In this document: piece by piece, positions 1 to 8,531 of the stretch
How the letters are laid out: every line of letters begins with the position of its first letter
Position numbering within the stretch: the stretch's first letter is position 1
The notes under the pieces: generated by a model
Told to the model about the DNA's origin: nothing
The model's database searches: none
What the model saw: the letters and a program-made list of their open reading frames with translations, nothing else
Assembly (NCBI GenBank): GCA_938016265.1
Contig: CALLWB010000084.1
Location: 1-64,000, forward strand
Origin: an uncultured Saprospiraceae bacterium
GTDB lineage: Bacteria; Bacteroidota; Bacteroidia; Chitinophagales; Saprospiraceae
DNA length: 64,000 nt
Direction: 5' to 3'
Program-made: the position numbers and the translations under genes

Positions 1-373
1 AGCAATTATCATTGTACCAATCCAGCAATTATCATTGTATCAATCCAGCAATTATCATTGTACCAATCCAGCAATTATCATTGTATCAATCCAGCAATTA
101 TCATTGTACCAATCCAGCAATTATCATTGTACCAATCCAGCAATTATCATTGTATCAATCCAGCAATTATCATTGTATCAATCCAGCAATTATCATTGTA
201 TCAATCCAGCAATTATCATTGTACCAATCCAGCAATTATTATTGTACCAATCCAGCAATTATCATTGTATCAATCCAGCAATTATCATTGTACCAATCCA
301 GCAATTATTATTGTACCAATCCAGTAATTACTATTGTACCAATCCAGCAATTATCATTGTACCAATCCAGTAA
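1..373. repeat. 23-bp tandem repeat array (16 full copies plus a partial one)
   Basis: Sixteen head-to-tail copies of a 23-bp unit (starting AGCAATTATCATTGTA) occupy 1-368, followed by a decayed partial copy. There are no spacers. Copies differ almost only by C/T transitions: TACCAA versus TATCAA, ATC versus ATT, and AGC versus AGT. The array starts at base 1, so it almost certainly continues to the left. Because 23 is not a multiple of 3, all three plus frames stay open and encode the same 23-residue period; I treat these frames as by-products, not genes. Positions 374-413 are AT-rich and hold nothing I recognise. Confidence 0.97.
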
Positions 374-413
374 TTAACCAACCAATTTTTTTTACAAATA
401 AATAAAATAACCA

Positions 414-1187
414 TTAACTAATATCTGATTTTCGTACAGCCCCTATGAATTTATCAATTCCGTCAGCATACTCTTTGTATTGTCGGAGGTTGTTGTGTCG
501 GCCACCTTTTATGGTGATGAATTGATCTCCTTTTTTTAATAATGGCTCCAACTGTTTGGCGGCAGCAAGTGGGATCAATCGGTCCTTGGTTCCTTGGAGG
601 ATGAGAATCGGATAGTTTACTTCTGGCAGGTATTCATCAATCGGAAATCGGTAGGCTAGTTGGTCGGGTAGTGGCACTGGTAGCGCCCGCGTATGCATTT
701 TGAAAATACCTTTCATATTGTGGAATGGCGTTTCAAGGATCAATACTTTTGCGTTATGGCTGTGTGCTACATGAGCTGCCATCGCGGTCCCCAAGGATCG
801 GCCATAAAGTACCATCTTTTTAGTAGGGTAGCGTGCTTCTGTAAACTGATAGACAAGAGAAGCATCTTTGTAGCAATTTTCTTCCGTTACTTTGCCCGTA
901 CTTTTGCCAAAAGATCGGTAGTCGTAAACAATAAAATCGTACCCTCTCTTAGTGAATTCGGTATGCAAAAGACTCCATCTTTTCAAATTGTCGGCATTCC
1001 CATGAAAATAAAGCACTACTCCACGGGGACGTTTTGAGGTAGTCTTGATCAACAATAAATTGATGGAACTTCCGTCCGGGGTGTCTAAGAAATGTTCTTC
1101 AAATGGCTGATCCAGTTTAAATTTATAGGCTGCTGATAGTTTGCGAGGGTGAAAAATGATACGGCGTTGTACAAATTTATTGATCAT
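414..1187 (-). CDS. alpha/beta hydrolase, BEM46/ABHD13-like
   Basis: Serine hydrolase of the alpha/beta fold; the substrate is unknown. The nucleophile elbow GRSLG places Ser at about residue 131. The acid is Asp202 in GTKDRLIP and the base is His231 in GGRHNNL. The oxyanion motif HGNAD lies at 62-66, and YDYRSFGKSTG after strand 4 is typical of the BEM46 group. At 257 residues it has the usual length for the family. No convincing signal peptide is visible; the short hydrophobic stretch present in the neighbouring paralog is missing. It lies 79 bp downstream of a second hydrolase of the same family on the same strand, so the pair probably arose by tandem duplication and may be co-transcribed. 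Confidence 0.85.
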   Translation of the reverse strand: MINKFVQRRIIFHPRKLSAAYKFKLDQPFEEHFLDTPDGSSINLLLIKTTSKRPRGVVLYFHGNADNLKRWSLLHTEFTKRGYDFIVYDYRSFGKSTGKVTEENCYKDASLVYQFTEARYPTKKMVLYGRSLGTAMAAHVAHSHNAKVLILETPFHNMKGIFKMHTRALPVPLPDQLAYRFPIDEYLPEVNYPILILQGTKDRLIPLAAAKQLEPLLKKGDQFITIKGGRHNNLRQYKEYADGIDKFIGAVRKSDIS

Positions 1188-1266
1188 AATAAGACGGTTC
1201 TATTTTGACGGTATTTGGGGAGGAACAGGTTTGCACTTGGTGCGGTCATAAGTTGATGAAGTACAA

Positions 1267-2124
1267 TTACAAGGATTTAGGTCGGACAATTTCTTTTATT
1301 TTCTCCTTGAAGTTTTGCAGGTATTCATTGTTGTTCATTACATTATATAAGAATTCATGGTATTCCGGGAAGGAAGGTAAGTTGTTGTGCCCTGCCTCAT
1401 CTACTGGAAACAGAATACTATGATCCGGTACTCGCTCGTGAAGTGCCTTTCCTGCCTTAAACGGGATAAGCCGGTCCTTGCGTCCATGAATAATAAAAAC
1501 GGGGCAAGTCACCTTCCTGATAAACAAATCCGTCCGTACCTGATAAGTGAGCAGCCACTTGACCGGAAGGAAACCTGCAAATCGTTGTATCTGTGTCAGC
1601 ATACTATAATATGGAGAATCTAAGATCAGCATTTTCGGCGTATTCCAGGAGGCAATTCTGGCAGCAAAACCGCTACCTATTGATCGCCCATAGATGATAA
1701 TGTCTTCTTCTGGGTATTGAGTGGTGAGCCATTTGTAGACATGCTGGAGGTCATTGTACATGATTTCTTCCGTGCGTTTTCCTTTACTCTTGCCAAACCC
1801 ACGGTAGTCGATCATGAAAAAATCATATCCTTTGCTGACAAAATCACGGGCAAATTTTCCCCAGCCTTTTATACTCCTGGAGTTTCCCTTTACATAAAAA
1901 ACAACTCCCTTTGTATTGGGAATGCGGAAGTGAATGGCATTGATCAGCCCTCCATCCTCCATATCGAAGTTTCTCTCCTCAAAAGGAAATGGATATTTAT
2001 ATCTGAAATTACGGGGTAATTTTTCTGGGTGGAACATGAAAAATTCATGGACAAAATAAAAGATCACACAAAGCGCTGTATAACTGCCAAGAATAATTAA
2101 TATGATCTTTAACCAAGGTTCCAT
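1267..2124 (-). CDS. alpha/beta hydrolase, membrane-anchored BEM46-like paralog
   Basis: Second BEM46/ABHD13-type hydrolase, 285 residues. An N-terminal membrane segment (about 5-25) should leave the catalytic domain anchored to the inner membrane. The triad is visible: Ser148 in GRSIG, Asp217 in GRKDRLIP, His246 in EAGHNNL. IDYRGFGKSKGKRTEE matches the equivalent stretch of the downstream paralog. One oddity is that the HGN oxyanion motif reads VKGNSR here, so the usual His is Lys. This may change activity or substrate range. It lies upstream of its paralog on the same strand. Function beyond 'hydrolase' cannot be stated. Confidence 0.83.
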   Translation of the reverse strand: MEPWLKIILIILGSYTALCVIFYFVHEFFMFHPEKLPRNFRYKYPFPFEERNFDMEDGGLINAIHFRIPNTKGVVFYVKGNSRSIKGWGKFARDFVSKGYDFFMIDYRGFGKSKGKRTEEIMYNDLQHVYKWLTTQYPEEDIIIYGRSIGSGFAARIASWNTPKMLILDSPYYSMLTQIQRFAGFLPVKWLLTYQVRTDLFIRKVTCPVFIIHGRKDRLIPFKAGKALHERVPDHSILFPVDEAGHNNLPSFPEYHEFLYNVMNNNEYLQNFKEKIKEIVRPKSL

Positions 2125-2170
2125 CCGTTTGATTTACAGTCAAAATAGGATTTTTTTGGTAGGAATTGAT

Positions 2171-2932
2171 TTATTTCAACAACTTTCGTTTTTGAAGTTC
2201 AAATTCTTCGCTTGTGATAAACCCTTTATCTTTCAATTCGCCAAGTCGTTGTATTTTGTTGAGCACCAAGTCATCCAGTTCGCGTTCCGCTTCCATTTTT
2301 GGTGCTTCAATTTTCTTGACGGTTTGGTAACCTTTGTCGACAAAATTTTCGAATTCTGGTTGTGTACGCAAATAAGCAAGTGCGTCATGAGAATGGATTT
2401 TTTCAAAATCGACAAACCCTTGTTCTACCGCTTTGCTAAGATGAAAAAGTGCTTTTTTGCTTTCTTCGGTCAAGGAATAAGCACAAGCAAGGATGAAGTG
2501 TACATTTTTATCATTAGAATTGATTTCTAGTGATTTTTTGAAATCATCGATGGCTCCTTTAAAGTCGTAATCTTTGTATTTTTCTATACCACTTTCTCTG
2601 TACGGATTTTTTCGTGGTGCTTGTTGTGATCTTCTGGTTTGTTGACGATTTGGCTGTCTCTGTCTGTTTGTCTGTCTTTGTTCCTGACGGTTTGACCGTT
2701 GTTGTTGGCGATCCATCCGATTTTGGTAGGGGCGATTGTATTTTACATCAAAGACTTCCTGATCCATGGTCAAAAACATGATAGCATCAATAAACCCGAT
2801 CAACCAGACAATTGGTGTCCAGCAAAATATAAGATAGGCAATACCTAGACCAGGTTGCCCTAAATAAAATCGATGCATTCCTAGTGCCCCAAAAAACAAT
2901 GCGAGAACACCAGCCACATTTTTTTCCTTCAT
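2171..2932 (-). CDS. TM2 domain / TPR / SHOCT protein
   Basis: Membrane protein of 253 residues with three parts. Residues 1-65 form a TM2 domain: two hydrophobic helices with GALGMHRFYLGQPGLG between them. Residues about 70-108 are an Arg/Gln-rich linker. Residues about 110-190 contain TPR-like helices (YKDYDFKGAIDDFKKSLEI). The last 30 residues (LGELKDKGFITSEEFELQKRKLL) form a SHOCT domain, a short C-terminal oligomerisation motif. TM2 and SHOCT are often paired in bacteria; the TPR insertion between them is less usual. The molecular role is unknown, and the TPR suggests protein-protein contacts on the cytoplasmic side. It is 46 bp upstream of the two hydrolases on the same strand. Confidence 0.8.
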   Translation of the reverse strand: MKEKNVAGVLALFFGALGMHRFYLGQPGLGIAYLIFCWTPIVWLIGFIDAIMFLTMDQEVFDVKYNRPYQNRMDRQQQRSNRQEQRQTNRQRQPNRQQTRRSQQAPRKNPYRESGIEKYKDYDFKGAIDDFKKSLEINSNDKNVHFILACAYSLTEESKKALFHLSKAVEQGFVDFEKIHSHDALAYLRTQPEFENFVDKGYQTVKKIEAPKMEAERELDDLVLNKIQRLGELKDKGFITSEEFELQKRKLLK

Positions 2933-3155
2933 TTAATTTATTGTTATTTGATGGTTTGAGCTACAATATTGGGAAAATTAGCCATTTTTCAAAATTGAAT
3001 CTACTGATAGAATGGTAAATCGGACGAAAAGGTTTAATTATCCAATAAAAAAGACATCAAAAATTATTCCTATACTCATTTTATACTAGTCTTATGACAA
3101 AGTTGTTCTTAAATTCCTGTTTGCAAGAGCAAATTCTTAATAGTTTACCCAACTG

Positions 3156-4058
3156 CTATATATGGTGTACGAATTCTAAGTCAAAATGGCTGATAGCCGC
3201 TTTAGTTTTTTCAAAATTATCCGTTATTCCAATCATAAAACCTCCGCCTCCGGCCCCGCAAAGTTTTATAGAATAATTTTCATTGTGCATTCCAGCCTTC
3301 CAAATTTCAATAATAGGAGAGGGGATCATTTCCTGGAAATGGGTGAACTGGAATTTAGAAATTCGTCTTGTCCTATCGATCAATGCATTTCGGTCAGCTT
3401 TAAGGTAGGCTTCGATACATGTATTATTATAAGGTGTCAGTTCTTCCTCGATCGCCTTTTTGTAGACGGAACTTTTTATTTTTTCTAGGAATAGATTGAC
3501 GAAAGGGCCCGTTTTTCTTGGTTGTTGGGTATTGATCAAAAAAAGTGCGCCGCCGGTATCTTCAAACTCAATGATTGGGTGCGGTTGGATAGCGTTGGTA
3601 GATTCAAAGACCAACATTTTTTCCAAATAACAAATTAACGGATCTGCTCCTGAACTTGACCCATGAAAATAACTTTCCAAGCTAGCGAACACTTGTTTCA
3701 GTTCTTCAATTTTCAAGTTGTCTGTGGTTTTGTAGCGATCATAAATTGCAGCACAAAGTGCTCCTGAACTGCCGATCCCAAAGCCTTGCAAAATAGTTGA
3801 ATTAAAAAACAGCCCATTCTCCACCTCCAGCGCAAATTGAGTGAAATTTATTTCCTTACGGAGAATAGTATTCCCTAAAAAATGAAGTGCAAAGTCTTTT
3901 AAAATACGATTTGAAGTTTTTCCTGCTTCTCCATCGACACGGTCCCAAAATCCAAAATACTGAGGATAGGGCATCGCCAATGCCTTCGACCCCCTGATGA
4001 CAGTGTATTCGCCAAACAATAAAAGCTTAGCATGATACCGTTTCTCCTTCCTATTCAT
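3156..4058 (-). CDS. GHMP family kinase, mevalonate kinase-like
   Basis: Small-molecule kinase of the GHMP superfamily, 300 residues. The N-terminus HAKLLLFGEYTVIRG is the substrate-binding motif 1 of mevalonate kinases. Residues about 93-105, GFGIGSSGALCAA, are the glycine-rich ATP loop (motif 2). KLCGAGGGGFMIG near 265-277 is motif 3. The product would be mevalonate 5-phosphate in isoprenoid synthesis, but Bacteroidota also carry uncharacterised GHMP kinases of similar sequence, and no other mevalonate pathway gene lies in the window. A -7-like TAACTTTG sits only 4 bp before the ATG on this strand, which would leave almost no leader. I would not rely on that motif. Confidence 0.78.
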   Translation of the reverse strand: MNRKEKRYHAKLLLFGEYTVIRGSKALAMPYPQYFGFWDRVDGEAGKTSNRILKDFALHFLGNTILRKEINFTQFALEVENGLFFNSTILQGFGIGSSGALCAAIYDRYKTTDNLKIEELKQVFASLESYFHGSSSGADPLICYLEKMLVFESTNAIQPHPIIEFEDTGGALFLINTQQPRKTGPFVNLFLEKIKSSVYKKAIEEELTPYNNTCIEAYLKADRNALIDRTRRISKFQFTHFQEMIPSPIIEIWKAGMHNENYSIKLCGAGGGGFMIGITDNFEKTKAAISHFDLEFVHHI

Positions 4059-4442
4059 TTTGCAAAGTTAATGGAATAATGGTTAATGGAATAATCCTAT
4101 TCACCAACTCCGCCACCAACAAAAAAAAAGAATACTTTTGAGAATTTAAGCGTAAATATCTGAATTAATTGAAATTATAAACTATTTTTGTTTTCAGAGC
4201 CAAAATCTAACTCATTCATCTTTTAGAATTTTTTTCTTAAAATCAACGTTTTTGTCCCGTATTTATTGGCAAAAACGACTGGTTTTGATAAGAATTGATG
4301 TAAACGAATAGATTTTAGTCAAAAATAATGGTGAATATTTGATGTTTGTCCCTATTTTTGACTGCTTTTGACAACCAAACTAAAATACCGTTGCCTGTTT
4401 TTTGTTCCCCGGCAAAAAACCTAAAAATCGGCAACATGATAT
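4059..4442. other. Divergent intergenic region
   Basis: No gene is visible. It separates the minus-strand GHMP kinase from the plus-strand CotH gene and should hold both promoters. A short direct repeat, TTAATGGAATAAT, occurs twice at about 4068-4095. A plus-strand -7-type element TATTTTTG lies at 4353-4360, 83 bp before the CotH start. Confidence 0.6.
4353..4360 (+). promoter_or_regulatory. Possible -7 promoter element for the CotH gene
   Basis: TATTTTTG matches the Bacteroidota -7 consensus TAnnTTTG. I see no TTTG at the proper -33 distance, so the call is weak. Confidence 0.35.
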
Positions 4443-6755
4443 ATGAAGAGACTGATAATTATACTATTAGGAATTCTCTTGTCGCTTTCCCTTTTTGGGC
4501 AGCGGTCCAGGCTTTCTACCCGACTTTCAAAGTCGGCAGGATTTCATAAACGAGCAATAGAAGTCAGCATTACGGCGACTAATCCTGATGCTACTATCTA
4601 TTATACACTAGATGGATCACCACCGTCTGAGTATTCCAACCAATATTACAATTCACCCATTCGCATTGAGCGTTCTTCCATTGTGCGCGCGTTTTCCGTG
4701 CTTGGAGATATTCGAAGCAACGTCGTGTCAAAAAGTTATTTTATAGAGCCTGTTGGTGACTTCCCAACTGTTTCAGTCGCGGTGAAGCCAAGCTATTTGT
4801 TTGATGCGGAGCATGGATTGTTTATGATGGGGAATAATGCCGATTCTACACGACCACATCGTGGGGCCAATTTTTGGTCTAGGAAAGAGCTGATTGTCCA
4901 CACAGAAATTTTTGAATCCGATGGATCGCGTATCTTCTCCGGGAATAGCGGTATGCGGTTGTTTGGAGGAATGAGTAGGCTCTTTCCTCAAAAGTCGATG
5001 GCACTTGTCACGAGAAGCAGGTATGGTCCAACCCGATTCCGGCATCCAATTTTTCAGGACAAGGATTTGAAAAAATACAAGTACCTAGTACTTAGGAATA
5101 ACGGTAGTGATTGGGGGAAAGGAAATATCCGAGATGTATATGTCCATGAACTGATCAAGGGCTTTGATTTAGAAATGCAGTCCCACCGACCAGCAAAGTT
5201 ATTCCTCAATGGAAAATACTGGGGCATTTACAACATCAGAGAAAAAATCAACCGCTACTTCCTAGCAGGTAATACCGGCCACCATAAAGACAGCGTGAGT
5301 ATTATCGAACATGAAGGAAGATTGAGAAGAGGTGAAAAAGATAGCTACAAAGCGATGTTGTCTTATATGAGAAACAACAGCCTGGAAGATCGAACTCATT
5401 TCGATGAGGTAGCTACCAGGATGGATATTCGGAACTTTACCGATTTGCAGATTACCCAAATTTTTATTGATAACAGAGATGCGGGCGGTAATATCAAATT
5501 TTGGAGACCCAAGGCAGAAGATGGGAAATGGCGTTGGATTGTCTATGACACGGATTGGGGATTTGGATTACATAACGCGAATGCCTACCGATTCAATAGT
5601 TTGGAATTTCATTTATTAGCAGACGGTCCGTCATGGCCTAATCCTCCCTGGAGTACCTTCATCCTTCGGAATCTATTGAAAAATAAGGAGTATGAAACTT
5701 ATTTTGTAAATCGATTTTTGGATCATATCAACACTTATTTTGTGTCTAAGCGCATGACCGAAAAACTAGAGGAGCTCACCGCAGTCTACAAAAATGAGAT
5801 GCCAAGGCATTTAAAACGTTGGAATATCAGCGACAGAAGGTATAAGAGTCAGCTATTGCGTATTCGAAATTTTGCGAATAAACGTCCAGCCTACGTTCGC
5901 CGACACCTGACCGAGCGATTTGATGGAGGAAAAGACGTGGAAATCGCGTTGAATCAAACCGAAGGCGGTCGCGTCATTATCAATAATAATATTGAGTTGG
6001 GGAACGATGGTTTTAAAGGGATTTATTTTGAAAACTTTCCCATTTCTATCAAAGCGATCCCTCAGTTTGGATACAAATTTTCTCATTGGGACGGCCTTTC
6101 GGCGAATAATACCTCTGCCAATCTAAAGCTGGCTTTGGAGGAGGAAAGCTACGAGATAAAAGCTGTTTTTGAAGAATCGATAACTCCGTTGGCAGAGAAA
6201 ATCATGATCAACGAGATTAGTTGCAACAACAAAGAGACAGGAGATTGGATAGAACTGTACAATTCGACGGCAGAATCGATCAATTTAAAGGGTTGGTATT
6301 TGCTAGATTCGGAAAGTGAATTTGAGTTTCCTGAGTTTAGAATTGAGCCAAGTGGATATGTCGTTTTGTGTCAGGATTCAACGGCGTTTCGGGCAAAGTT
6401 TCCTAATGTCACTAACTTGATTGGAAATTTCTCCTTTGGGTTGAGTAAAAAGAAAGAACGGCTGCAATTGTTTACGGATGAAAGAGCACCGATAGATAGT
6501 GTGTATTATGAGGTGGAGCCCCGAGATTCTATTTTTACACTAAATCTGTTGCTGCCTTATCTGGATAACGGTGACCCTGAAAACTGGGAGTTGCGAAACG
6601 GAATTGGATCTCCGAAAGCACCCAATCCTACCTATTTGGAAAGCCGTGCAAAAAAATGGCTGGATCAAAAACGGTTGGCTTTGAGTCTTTTTGCGTTGGT
6701 CCTTTTATACCTACTGATCGCCATGATCTATAAAAATCGACACCATTTTAAGTAG
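4443..6755 (+). CDS. CotH kinase family surface protein with HEX-C, InlB-like and lamin-tail domains
   Basis: Secreted, membrane-anchored protein of 770 residues. A signal peptide (about 1-20) is followed by a chitobiase C-terminal-like domain at about 30-110 (ITATNPDATIYYTLDGSPPS). A CotH domain covers about 150-480, with YDTDWGFG the most recognisable motif. Next come a divergent InlB B-repeat-like segment at about 500-575 (FGYKFSHWDG) and a lamin-tail domain at about 585-700 (INEISCNNKETGDWIELYN). One transmembrane helix lies at about 735-760, ending in a basic tail. CotH proteins are atypical protein kinases in spore formers and fungi; in Bacteroidota they are usually part of large exported proteins of unknown substrate. 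The C-terminal helix replaces the T9SS sorting tail expected for a secreted cargo. It stands alone with its own promoter region. Confidence 0.85.
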   Translation: MKRLIIILLGILLSLSLFGQRSRLSTRLSKSAGFHKRAIEVSITATNPDATIYYTLDGSPPSEYSNQYYNSPIRIERSSIVRAFSVLGDIRSNVVSKSYFIEPVGDFPTVSVAVKPSYLFDAEHGLFMMGNNADSTRPHRGANFWSRKELIVHTEIFESDGSRIFSGNSGMRLFGGMSRLFPQKSMALVTRSRYGPTRFRHPIFQDKDLKKYKYLVLRNNGSDWGKGNIRDVYVHELIKGFDLEMQSHRPAKLFLNGKYWGIYNIREKINRYFLAGNTGHHKDSVSIIEHEGRLRRGEKDSYKAMLSYMRNNSLEDRTHFDEVATRMDIRNFTDLQITQIFIDNRDAGGNIKFWRPKAEDGKWRWIVYDTDWGFGLHNANAYRFNSLEFHLLADGPSWPNPPWSTFILRNLLKNKEYETYFVNRFLDHINTYFVSKRMTEKLEELTAVYKNEMPRHLKRWNISDRRYKSQLLRIRNFANKRPAYVRRHLTERFDGGKDVEIALNQTEGGRVIINNNIELGNDGFKGIYFENFPISIKAIPQFGYKFSHWDGLSANNTSANLKLALEEESYEIKAVFEESITPLAEKIMINEISCNNKETGDWIELYNSTAESINLKGWYLLDSESEFEFPEFRIEPSGYVVLCQDSTAFRAKFPNVTNLIGNFSFGLSKKKERLQLFTDERAPIDSVYYEVEPRDSIFTLNLLLPYLDNGDPENWELRNGIGSPKAPNPTYLESRAKKWLDQKRLALSLFALVLLYLLIAMIYKNRHHFK

Positions 6756-6915
6756 TATGGAGCGTGTTCGCTTATTAAAAGTAGCCAGCTAGCCCAATAG
6801 CTTAACAAAAAACAAAACTGGCATTTGCTTTGTAATAAAAACGTCTAAACAACTAAATTTCTAGTATTTTAAAGGGTTTAATTACAATAATCAAGAAAAT
6901 AATTCAAAAAAATCA

Positions 6916-6923
6916 TATTTTTG
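6916..6923 (+). promoter_or_regulatory. Possible -7 promoter element (TATTTTTG)
   Basis: Exact TAnnTTTG match 94 bp before the small lipoprotein gene, in an AT-rich gap. No clear -33 TTTG is present. Confidence 0.35.
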
Positions 6924-7016
6924 CTACTTATAAGAAGGATACATTCTGTTTAACCAGCGTCGTGCTCTTCAAATTTTTACAACCAATTTTCATAACGAAC
7001 TAAAATCCATACGGTA

Positions 7017-7253
7017 ATGAACAAAATCTTTTCATCAATAATAGTCTTAAGTGCACTGTTATTCACTATGGTCAGTTGTGGTGACAAACTACTGACCACC
7101 GAGGAAGTTACACAGAAAGTAGAGGAGGCCTATGACGCACAGATAGAAGGACTGGAAGAAGAGTTGACAGAAGAATGTCAGGAAAAATTTGACAATTTAG
7201 TCGTAACCCTTAGAGATTCAATCCTCTTGACAATGGAAGCGGAGGCTGAATAA
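7017..7253 (+). CDS. Small lipoprotein with acidic helical domain
   Basis: A 78-residue exported lipoprotein. The signal peptide ends in the lipobox MVSCG, giving a lipidated Cys21. The mature part is a strongly acidic predicted helix (EEELTEECQEKFDNLV, then RDSILLTMEAEAE) with one more Cys. Its core matches the N-terminal domain of the next gene: both have a Glu-rich helix, an EC-x-E/ED step, and a DSI triplet about 14 residues later. The two genes lie 39 bp apart and are probably co-transcribed. I do not recognise a named family and give no function. Confidence 0.7.
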   Translation: MNKIFSSIIVLSALLFTMVSCGDKLLTTEEVTQKVEEAYDAQIEGLEEELTEECQEKFDNLVVTLRDSILLTMEAEAE

Positions 7254-7292
7254 TCTTGGGTAATTATCTAATTAATTGAAAAAAAACTTATC

Positions 7293-7907
7293 ATGAAAAA
7301 ATCACTCTTATATACCGTATTAGCGATTGCAGTTGCTTTCGTTGCTTTCTCCTCTTTTGAAGGAGAATTATCTGCTGCGGAACAACAAAACGCAGACATC
7401 CAAACTATGATTGAAGAAAGAATTGCAGAATTCAGAGCTGAAAAAGAAGCTGAATGTAGAGAAGATGCTCTTCAATTGGCAATGGTACAAGCAGATTCTA
7501 TTTCTGCAGCCACTAAAACAACGGCTTCCAAGACAAGAAAAAAACCGTCTAAACCACGTGCTTCTTCTTCGTCTTCCAGCTCGTCTTCTTCAAGTACGAC
7601 TACGTCTACACCAACTACAACGACGACTTACACACCTCCTACGACAACAACATACACTCCTCCTGCTACTACTGGATCTAGCAAGCCAACAATTGGTAAA
7701 GGAGGTGCGTCTTCTGGAACAACAGTAACCACCACCAAACCAACAATCGGTAAAGGAGGTGCAAGCAAGCCACCAGTTACTACTACCACTAATCCAAATG
7801 GTACAACTACAATAACTACACCTGCTGGTTCTGGTACAGTGACAACTCCTACTACTCCTATAAAGAAACCAAAATTAGGAAAAGGTAAAGGAAAAGGAGG
7901 TAAATAA
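7293..7907 (+). CDS. Secreted protein with helical head and Ser/Thr/Pro/Gly-rich disordered tail
   Basis: A 204-residue exported protein. A signal peptide (about 1-25) is followed by an acidic helix (about 28-72) that resembles the preceding lipoprotein (IEERIAEFRAEKEAECRED, then QADSI). From residue 75 the chain becomes low complexity: a run of about 14 serines, then Thr/Pro tracts, then two copies of KPTIGKGGAS, and a basic KLGKGKGKGGK end. Such tails suggest a glycosylated or surface-bound spacer, but this is inference. The long minus-strand frame opposite the tail (7628-7912, Val/Pro/Gly) is its complement, not a gene. A strong terminator follows at 7961. Confidence 0.75.
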   Translation: MKKSLLYTVLAIAVAFVAFSSFEGELSAAEQQNADIQTMIEERIAEFRAEKEAECREDALQLAMVQADSISAATKTTASKTRKKPSKPRASSSSSSSSSSSTTTSTPTTTTTYTPPTTTTYTPPATTGSSKPTIGKGGASSGTTVTTTKPTIGKGGASKPPVTTTTNPNGTTTITTPAGSGTVTTPTTPIKKPKLGKGKGKGGK

Positions 7908-7960
7908 AACAAAGCTGATTAATCGCATACAGCAATATAATGCGAATAGTCTGATGACAA

Positions 7961-7997
7961 AAAAGGTCAAAGTTCCATCGAACTTTGACCTTTTTTT
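7961..7997 (+). terminator. Rho-independent terminator
   Basis: A 15-bp perfect stem (7961-7975 pairs with 7980-7994) with the loop CATC is followed by a T run to 7997. It ends the plus-strand pair of small secreted proteins. A-rich sequence before the stem would let it also work toward the converging DUF4199 gene. Confidence 0.92.
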
Positions 7998-8081
7998 GTT
8001 TGAACTGGCAAAACTATTGTATTGAGCGAGAGACTTTAATAAAGGATGTCAAAATTTGCCAATTCAAGAGAATAAATTACG

Positions 8082-8531
8082 TCAGGCAGTATATCTTCTT
8101 TTTTGATTATCAACAACTCTCAAGGCTACATAGGATGCCAGAACTCCGACAACCATACCTTCTAAAAAGACGACTAAACTAGCAGTACCTGGATTCAGAT
8201 ATTTACCCATTATTGCATTTTCCTGGATGTAAACCATAAAATCCGCATCAAATGTCAAAAACATTAATTGAAACAAGGCAAAGAAAAATACACCGATGAG
8301 AGAAGCTTTTATACCAACCATTATTCCTGAGAAATAGTTAAATTCATCGGTATCTGCCAAATTTCTAAATTCACGAATTGCTAGGTAGATCAGTGGGACA
8401 TGGATCATTCCATTCAGGACACGAAGATTTAATGCATAATTTAGACTGAATATTTTCATAATCATAAAAAACGCCAGAAAACCAAGAAACATGTACGTTC
8501 CGTACTTTAATATAATGTCTTTATCTTTCAT
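8082..8531 (-). CDS. DUF4199 family membrane protein
   Basis: A 149-residue inner-membrane protein with four hydrophobic segments (about 10-30, 38-55, 70-95, 118-140). Sequence and length match DUF4199, a Bacteroidota family of unknown function with a characteristic charged loop (REFRNLADTDEFNYFSG, about 52-68) after helix 2. It converges on the small secreted protein pair. A 13-bp inverted repeat with a long loop (8000-8012 with 8055-8067) lies just past its 3' end and might act in termination. No partner gene suggests a role. Confidence 0.78.
   Translation of the reverse strand: MKDKDIILKYGTYMFLGFLAFFMIMKIFSLNYALNLRVLNGMIHVPLIYLAIREFRNLADTDEFNYFSGIMVGIKASLIGVFFFALFQLMFLTFDADFMVYIQENAIMGKYLNPGTASLVVFLEGMVVGVLASYVALRVVDNQKRRYTA

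Noticed and set aside
1-373. CRISPR array
   Set aside because: Units are adjacent with no spacers, and no cas gene is present in the window.
12-377. Three overlapping plus-strand frames of 89-121 residues
   Set aside because: They are the three phases of the 23-bp tandem repeat, encode the same periodic peptide, and have no start context or family similarity.
4063-4070. TAACTTTG -7 element before the GHMP kinase (minus strand)
   Set aside because: Only 4 bp from the ATG and without -33; probably chance in AT-rich sequence.
7628-7912. Minus-strand Val/Pro/Gly-rich frame
   Set aside because: Complement of the Thr/Pro-rich tail of the plus-strand secreted protein.
8000-8067. Long-loop inverted repeat as an RNA element
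   Set aside because: A 13-bp stem with a 42-nt loop; too weak and no further signal beyond possible termination of the DUF4199 gene.
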